Assembly: GCA_015832175.1 (NCBI GenBank)
Contig: WJXW01000015.1
Location: 1,302,001 to 1,366,000, forward strand
Reading direction: 5' to 3'
Length of the DNA stretch: 64,000 nt
Source of the DNA: Paraphaeosphaeria minitans
Taxonomy: Eukaryota > Ascomycota > Dothideomycetes > Pleosporales > Didymosphaeriaceae
Made by a program: the position numbers and the translations under genes. Every line of letters begins with the position of its first letter. The first letter of the stretch is position 1. Under the pieces are notes generated by a model that worked only from the letters and a program-made list of their open reading frames with translations, was not told the origin of the DNA and made no database searches. This document shows positions 58,031 to 64,000 of the stretch, piece by piece.

Positions 58031-61000
58031 GAATCTTCCCCTCTAGCTGTACTCCCTTACAGCATGCTATAGCCTTAATAAAAACCTTATTTTATAAGAA
58101 AGGAAAAGAGTGTTTATAGTGTATATATTACGCACGTAATAATAGCGTATTATAAGTAAATAGGGTGCGCTGTAAACGCGTTACTTTTATTTATTATAAA
58201 GTTTCCACTCCTATTTACTATAGGTCCTTTATATTATAATTTGATATCGCTTGTTGCTCGCTCTACACCTATATAATAACACTAAACTATATAATTAGCG
58301 CACACTAAGCGCTTAACCCTATACTATTATAGTCTATTATCCTATTCTAAAATACGTCAAAAAGTCTAACCTACGCTAGGCGGCACCCTTCTTATCTAGT
58401 AACAATACTTAGCAGCCAGATTATATTACTATAGAGGTAATATATATACGCTACGTCTAGAATCTAGTAAAATTAATAGTAAACTATAAGAAGAATTCTA
58501 ATAAGCAGTATAACTATTATAAGTATAGTAATCGCACCAGATGCACTCTAGTATACATAGAATAATGCGTTAAAAGTGCGACTTAGATAATATTTGCAAG
58601 TGCTAAATGCGCTTAATAGGCACTTAAATTGCCTCTATAAACTCTGCAACTACTATAATGTGGAAGTACTGAAGACTCTAAATAGAGAGTAGAAGGGTAG
58701 TAATCATATTAAAAATTTAGGCTTAAAGTTCGCGCGTGCCTAAAAGCAATTTAACCTAGAGCTTATAAGCTATAGGCGTGTTGCAGCTTATAGTAGTACT
58801 TCTATAGGTGTGGCTACCTAGGTGCCTTCTATAAGCCCTTAGTACCTAGGCTTAATCCTAGTAGAGCAGCGCTAGATTATCAATACTTTAAAGGTAGTTA
58901 TTCCCCTTATATAGGCTGTAGTATATCTGCGCTTTGGCTGCGCTTAAAGCGTATACTATTAGCTTAACGTAGGCTAATTTATATTACTATTATTCCTTGT
59001 AATTAGGGCAATTCTAATAATAGTAACTAGGATAGTAAGACCTCTAGTGGCGCTATAAACCTAGGAGAGAAGGGCAGTAATAATACTAATAGTAAGAGTA
59101 GTAAAAATAGTAAGTAGGTAGAGCGTAGGTAGAGCGCGGATAATTAGAACTCTTCTTTAGAAGTTAGCCTATAGGCCTTAGATAAATACCCTTATTAAGC
59201 TATAGTGCTCTATAATAATATACATTCTAATTTTGTTTTATATACTCCCTCTATACTCTACGCCTTTTTTTTTATAGGTAGAGCTTTTTTCTTTTTAAAA
59301 GTTTAAACTAGCCTATTTATGTCCTTAAAGTCTAACTCTAGGGTCTAAGTATCATAGGATTTATTATAGCCTTTCTAGTAGAGTAAGTATTATTTCTATC
59401 CTTTCTTTATTTCCTTAGCTAGGATTTTCTCTACCTTCTAGACTTCTCCTCCTTTAGGTGTAACGTTTAGTAGTTAGGTATTAGTGTTCTTTAAGTCTTA
59501 GTTTCTATGTAGACTCTCTTAATAGCCTTAAGCGTTCTATGTACGCTAAAGTGGCCTACTATACGCGTATTATAGTTCTAGAATAGAATTTCTTACGTAA
59601 TTACTAGTTTATCTAGGATGTATAATTAGCTATTATACCTCAGGACTTTAGTTTTATTAAGGCGCTACATTGCGCCTTACTACTACTTTAAGTGCTATAC
59701 CTACTTACCAAGGTAGTAATACGCTTAATAGTAAAGGCGTCCCTTTACTATAGCTACTAGATCTTAGTAAGTAGGTTAGACTCTTTTAATATAGGTTTAC
59801 TACTAACTAACACTCTAGCTAGTAAGCGTATTACGCATAGCGTATTCACTATAGCACTAGTGGTAGAAACTTGTATAGTTTTATAAATGCTAGCAATATG
59901 CGTTTTATGTGCGCCTAATAAGCTCAGCTTATTTATAGATCCACTTACTCTACTATGCTTATTCCTTAGTAGTAGTTTATTCTGCAGGGTAGACAATAAA
60001 TAGGTTAGTCTTCTGTGCGTAATTTACTCTTTTTAATAGTCTATCTACTAGGTTTATCTTCCCTAGGTAGTGTTCTACTTTAAAATTAAAAGCTACCAGA
60101 TACATCACTAATTATACTTATTATAGGTTTAGCTTCTATACAGCGCGCATACTGCGTAGGTTATTATAGTTACTTAGCACTTAAATTATGTCCTGTACGC
60201 TATTTAGGTAGTATTTCTATTACTTAAAGTAGTAGACAATAGTAAGGAGCTTAAGGTTATATACTTTATAATTTAGCTCTGCAGTTTAAAGCTTCCTTAA
60301 TATAGAAGTAACTAAATACTACTTTCAATTCTTAAATAGCTGTAAAAGAATACTATAAATTACAAAAGTAGATATATTAGTCTCTAATTAGATTAGTAGC
60401 GTAGGGTTAAAGTAGCGTAAAATAGGCATAGTTAAGAAGCGCACTTTAAGTACCTTAAAGTATTATTAGCCTTTACTAACTATTAGAACACTTAGTCCTT
60501 CTTAAATAGGGTTAAGAGAGGAGCAGTTTCTTAGGTATATGCCTTAATAAATCGCCTATAGAAGTTTATAAGGCCTAGAAATAATTAGAGTTCTTTAATA
60601 TTAGTTGGCTATAGCTATTTTATAATAGTCTCTATGCGCGTAGGATTAGCGCAGATTCTTTACGTACTAATAATAAAACCTAGAAAGTGTACTTTACCTA
60701 AGGCAAATATACACATAGGTAAATTAATAAAAAGCTTAGCCTTACGCAGTAACTTAAGTATAGTATAAATAGCGCGCTAGTGAAGCGTAAGATCTTTATT
60801 ATAGGTATAGCTAAGTATATTATCTAGATACACAATATATATCTAATCTAGATAATACGCTAGCGCTTTGTTAATAACGCTTAGCAACTTGTAAAGGCAT
60901 TAGTTCAGCTAAATAGCATAATGAGGTATTTAAAGTAGCTATAGCAAGTTTAAAATGCTGTTTTCTACTTATCTCCTGCCTAGATCTAAATTTTATAGGC

Positions 61001-63079
61001 GTTACAAATATTAAGGGTTATATAATAGTATACGCCTGATAGGCGGTTAAGCATCTCTTTAACTAGGAGAAGTAGGCAATAATCTTTTATTATAACTGCG
61101 TTAAGGCCTTAATAATCTATATAGAGTTATAGTGTCTTATTCTTTTTAGAAATAAATACAATTAGTGCTCTAGCTAGACTAGTGCTGTACTTAATCTATT
61201 CTTTCTAAAGTGCATTTTCTAGATACTCCTAAAGTACTTTAAGCTCCGGCTTAGAAAGATTGTAAAACAGTCTATAAAAAGGTTCTTTTCCCTCTATAAT
61301 AGGAACAGTATAATTAGACTTTTTAAAATTCAATAGAGTAAATGCTACGTTTTTATTAAATATATTAATATAGTCGCGTAATGCGTTAGAGATGCTTAGT
61401 ACGTAGGCTATACGCACTTTATTAATATAAGGTAAATACTCTAAGCTTATACCTATTATTTATAAAACCTTTAGAAGAAATAGTTCTTAGCTAGTCTACT
61501 CTATATTATCTTTAAAGTCCCTTATAGTAACAAGCTATATTAAAGCCTTAGTATAGCCCTAGCGCTATAGTTATAAGCTGTAATTAAGATATATATCTCC
61601 TTTTTATAAAAAGGGATTACTAAGTAAGAGGAGGATCCCTTCCTTATTAACGCTATAAATAGTAGTCTTTGTTTAGCGCTCTACACCTATATTATCTATA
61701 AAGCGCATCTATAGCGTATAGGTAGCGTAGGTACTCTATTTTCAGGCTCTAATTTATTCTAGCTTAAGGAGCTTAGCCCCTTTAATAGGCTTTAAGTCTA
61801 TTTCTATAGTAACTATCTAGCTAATTGGGCTAATATTAGCTTATAAGTTAAGAACTATTTAGAGTTCATTCTTTACGCTAGTATCTTTAACTGCGCTATA
61901 TATATGCTTTATAACTAGTAAGATATAAATTAGTAGGCGCTTTACTATACCTAAGTTATAGGTAAGGCTTAGCCTTTTCCTGTATAATTTACTTATATAG
62001 AAATCCAATTAGGATTACAACTTCTATATTTATTAATATAGTAGCTAGTCTTATAGCACTTATAGTACGTAACACTTTTCTTATTATAAGGCTTACTACT
62101 ACCTTTAGGTATTTAGTAGTTTAGCGTAGTATCCTTAGATTTCTTTAATCTATAATATAGGTTTAACTTCTACGCTATAAGTGCGCAGCGTAGGTTTTAC
62201 TTAAGTATAGAGCCTAAAGCAATAAAGTCTTCCCTAGTTATAGGCACATAATAGTAGTTAGTAATTACCTTTTATAGCTTAGGCTTTAGTTTAGAAAAGA
62301 AGTGCTACAACTTTTGCTCTTTAGTGTGAGGTGTAAGCTAATTTTTAAGAATATTAAGATAGGTTATAAAGGAGTAAATAGTTTAGTTCTTCTATTATAC
62401 TACCTAAGTATACGCTATAGCTACTTCTAAGCTATAGTTTACTAGATTAGAGAGCAGGTTAAGTATATACTACTTAAAGTACTTCTAGATAAGTGCTTTC
62501 TCTTTAGCTTTAAAAGCACACGTATAGTGTGTATACTATAGTTCTCTTAGGTTCCCCCTAAAGTACTACATTGCCTAGATAACCTTATTTCTATCTAGTT
62601 TAAATTCTTGTAGCAAGAGGCAAAAGGCTACTTTATAAAAGTAAAAGAATTTATAATATTTCTTAAAGTTCTTACCCTTATATTTAGTAGGGTCTTTAGG
62701 TTAAAGCGTACTTATTATAGATTAACGTATACGCTATAGATGCGTCCTACTTATATATATCAGTAGATAGGATTTTAACATCCTTAGTAGCAGCTACTAC
62801 GCTAGGGGTTTAGCTTATATTCTGAAGTTAGGAGATTTTATCTTCTAAAGCATAAAGTTAATATATAGCGTAAAGTTTATTATATTTCTTTTCTATAGCT
62901 GTAATGCGCTACTTAAGCATTAAAGGTAGGCTTAAGTTATATATTATTAGCTCTCCTCCTATTTACTAGTTAAGAGGGTCTTTACTATCTTTAGGGGCTT
63001 TAAGTAAGGTCTGCCCTCTATTAGTGACTTATATAACTCTAGGAGCTATCCTTAGACTGTTGTAGATAAAGTATTCTTA

Positions 63080-63295
63080 TATAAGGTCTAATTATAGATA
63101 ATAGTATTTACTTTACACTAGGGAGGGCAGTAAAAGAATAACTTAAGAGTATTAAGTAGAATAATACTTAACTTCTATAAGGTTAGGGCGCAGCGTCGGT
63201 TTTACGCAGCTAGATTACTTAGCGTATAGGCCCCTTATAGGGCCTTACCGCCAGATGCCGCAACACTATAATAATATTGTAATCTACCTATAATA
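63080..63295. repeat. right L1 LTR of element 1 (216 bp)
   Basis: The partner of 57,815-58,030; the 5' LTR of the leftward element. It retains slightly more GC words (GCAGCGTCGG, CCGCAACACTA) than its partner. Confidence 0.88.
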
Positions 63296-63351
63296 ATAGA
63301 AACTTAAATAAACAAATACATAAAATCGATTAAGGAAGAAATGAAGAAGAA

Positions 63352-63598
<247 letters not shown>

Positions 63599-63599
63599 G

Positions 63600-64000
63600 C
63601 AGAGCATGCCTCTTTAAAGAAATAGTCTATAAGAAGAACTTGTTTAAAGTATTTAATTATAGTTATTTCCCCTGAAATTCTGGAGGAAACATATTGCATA
63701 ATTCTATAAAGTATCTGTGTATAGGTACTAAGACATTAACTAGACTGTAGAATAACCTATAAGGGATCATGACTTCCTTTGAGTAAAATGAGGAGTTATA
63801 AAAGTTCTAAGGGACTACGTAAATTACTAACGTAATAAACTAAATTAATACGTATTTTGTTGGTTTGGCTCAATCTGCAATCAAGCATTTGAGGGTTGAT
63901 AGTATACTATCGTGCAAAGGGTGAGAAGTAGGTTCAATTGATTACGTCTGGTCTATCGTACAAAGGGGCACTGAGGGCTTTATGAAGTCTCCGCCTCTTA
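63600..64000. other. right edge, composition returning toward normal
   Basis: From about 63,860 the DNA again contains GC-rich words and fewer TA steps, so the RIP block probably ends here or another short island begins. No gene visible. Confidence 0.35.

Larger units (their letters stand above)
57815..63295 (-). mobile_element. RIP-mutated Ty3/gypsy retrotransposon with both LTRs (element 1, 5.48 kb)
   Basis: Bounded by two 216-bp L1 LTRs. Reading leftward: gag zinc knuckle at about 62,067-62,029 (Y-YK-C-YKTS-Y-YINK-Y, a CX2CX4HX4C motif with Cys and His changed to Tyr). Then the pre-RT region at 61,300-61,229 (PFYRLFYNLSKPELKVL), an RT motif near 61,160-61,085 (FISKKN, then IDY and GLNAVIIKD) and the active site near 60,850-60,815 (VYLDNIL, Asp changed to Asn). 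Integrase should lie at about 60-58.5 kb but I cannot read it. It lacks any intact frame, so it is dead. Flanking 5-mers do not match, so no target duplication is claimed. Confidence 0.85.

Overview
The window is from a filamentous ascomycete (Pezizomycotina). Introns are 41-90 nt, with donors such as GTAAGT and GTACGT and CTAAC-type branch sites. The gene content fits too: a FunK1-type kinase, an OTT_1508-type deaminase, an HSPA12-like Hsp70 protein and a DUF3435 recombinase. Almost half the window is AT-rich DNA with the TpA excess and stop-riddled frames expected from repeat-induced point mutation (RIP). A dothideomycete is my best guess for the class, but this is inference. The layout looks like an accessory or subtelomeric region: gene-poor, repeat-rich, no housekeeping genes and no RNA genes that I can see.

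Left part (1-41.85 kb, ordinary base composition). A small repeat-containing gene pair lies at 0.4-2.2 kb. A two-exon FunK1 kinase lies at 3.0-5.4 kb on the minus strand. At 5.9-9.7 kb are three copies of a small SANT/Myb-like gene; two of them are enclosed by long imperfect inverted repeats, one with a minisatellite and a MITE-like insertion inside. Orphan genes follow at 10.7-19.7 kb: a 206-aa basic protein, a 414-aa protein with two SUMO-interaction-like motifs, a multi-pass membrane protein and two weak open frames. From 19.7 to 26.6 kb there is mostly non-genic DNA with dispersed and tandem repeats. A divergent pair of orphans lies at 27.2-28.9 kb. From 30.8 to 41.4 kb genes are denser: RNase H, deaminase, a zinc-finger relic of a DUF3435 protein, a coiled-coil orphan, an Hsp70-like ATPase (with a frameshift) and a five-exon DUF3435 tyrosine recombinase of the Starship-captain type.

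Right part (41.85-64 kb). The base composition changes abruptly a few hundred bases upstream of the DUF3435 gene. Beyond that point the DNA is RIP-mutated wreckage of Ty3/gypsy retrotransposons: at least three reverse-transcriptase relics on the minus strand and one gag relic on the plus strand. One element has both 216-bp LTRs still recognisable (57,815-63,295). Short islands of normal composition punctuate this DNA. Several are solo LTRs, including one solo LTR nested in another, each with an exact 5-bp target duplication.

The DUF3435 gene reads leftward, away from the AT-rich block and toward the accessory genes. That is the geometry of a captain at the 5' edge of a Starship with cargo to its left. 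This is a hypothesis; no far end or target duplication of such an element was identified.
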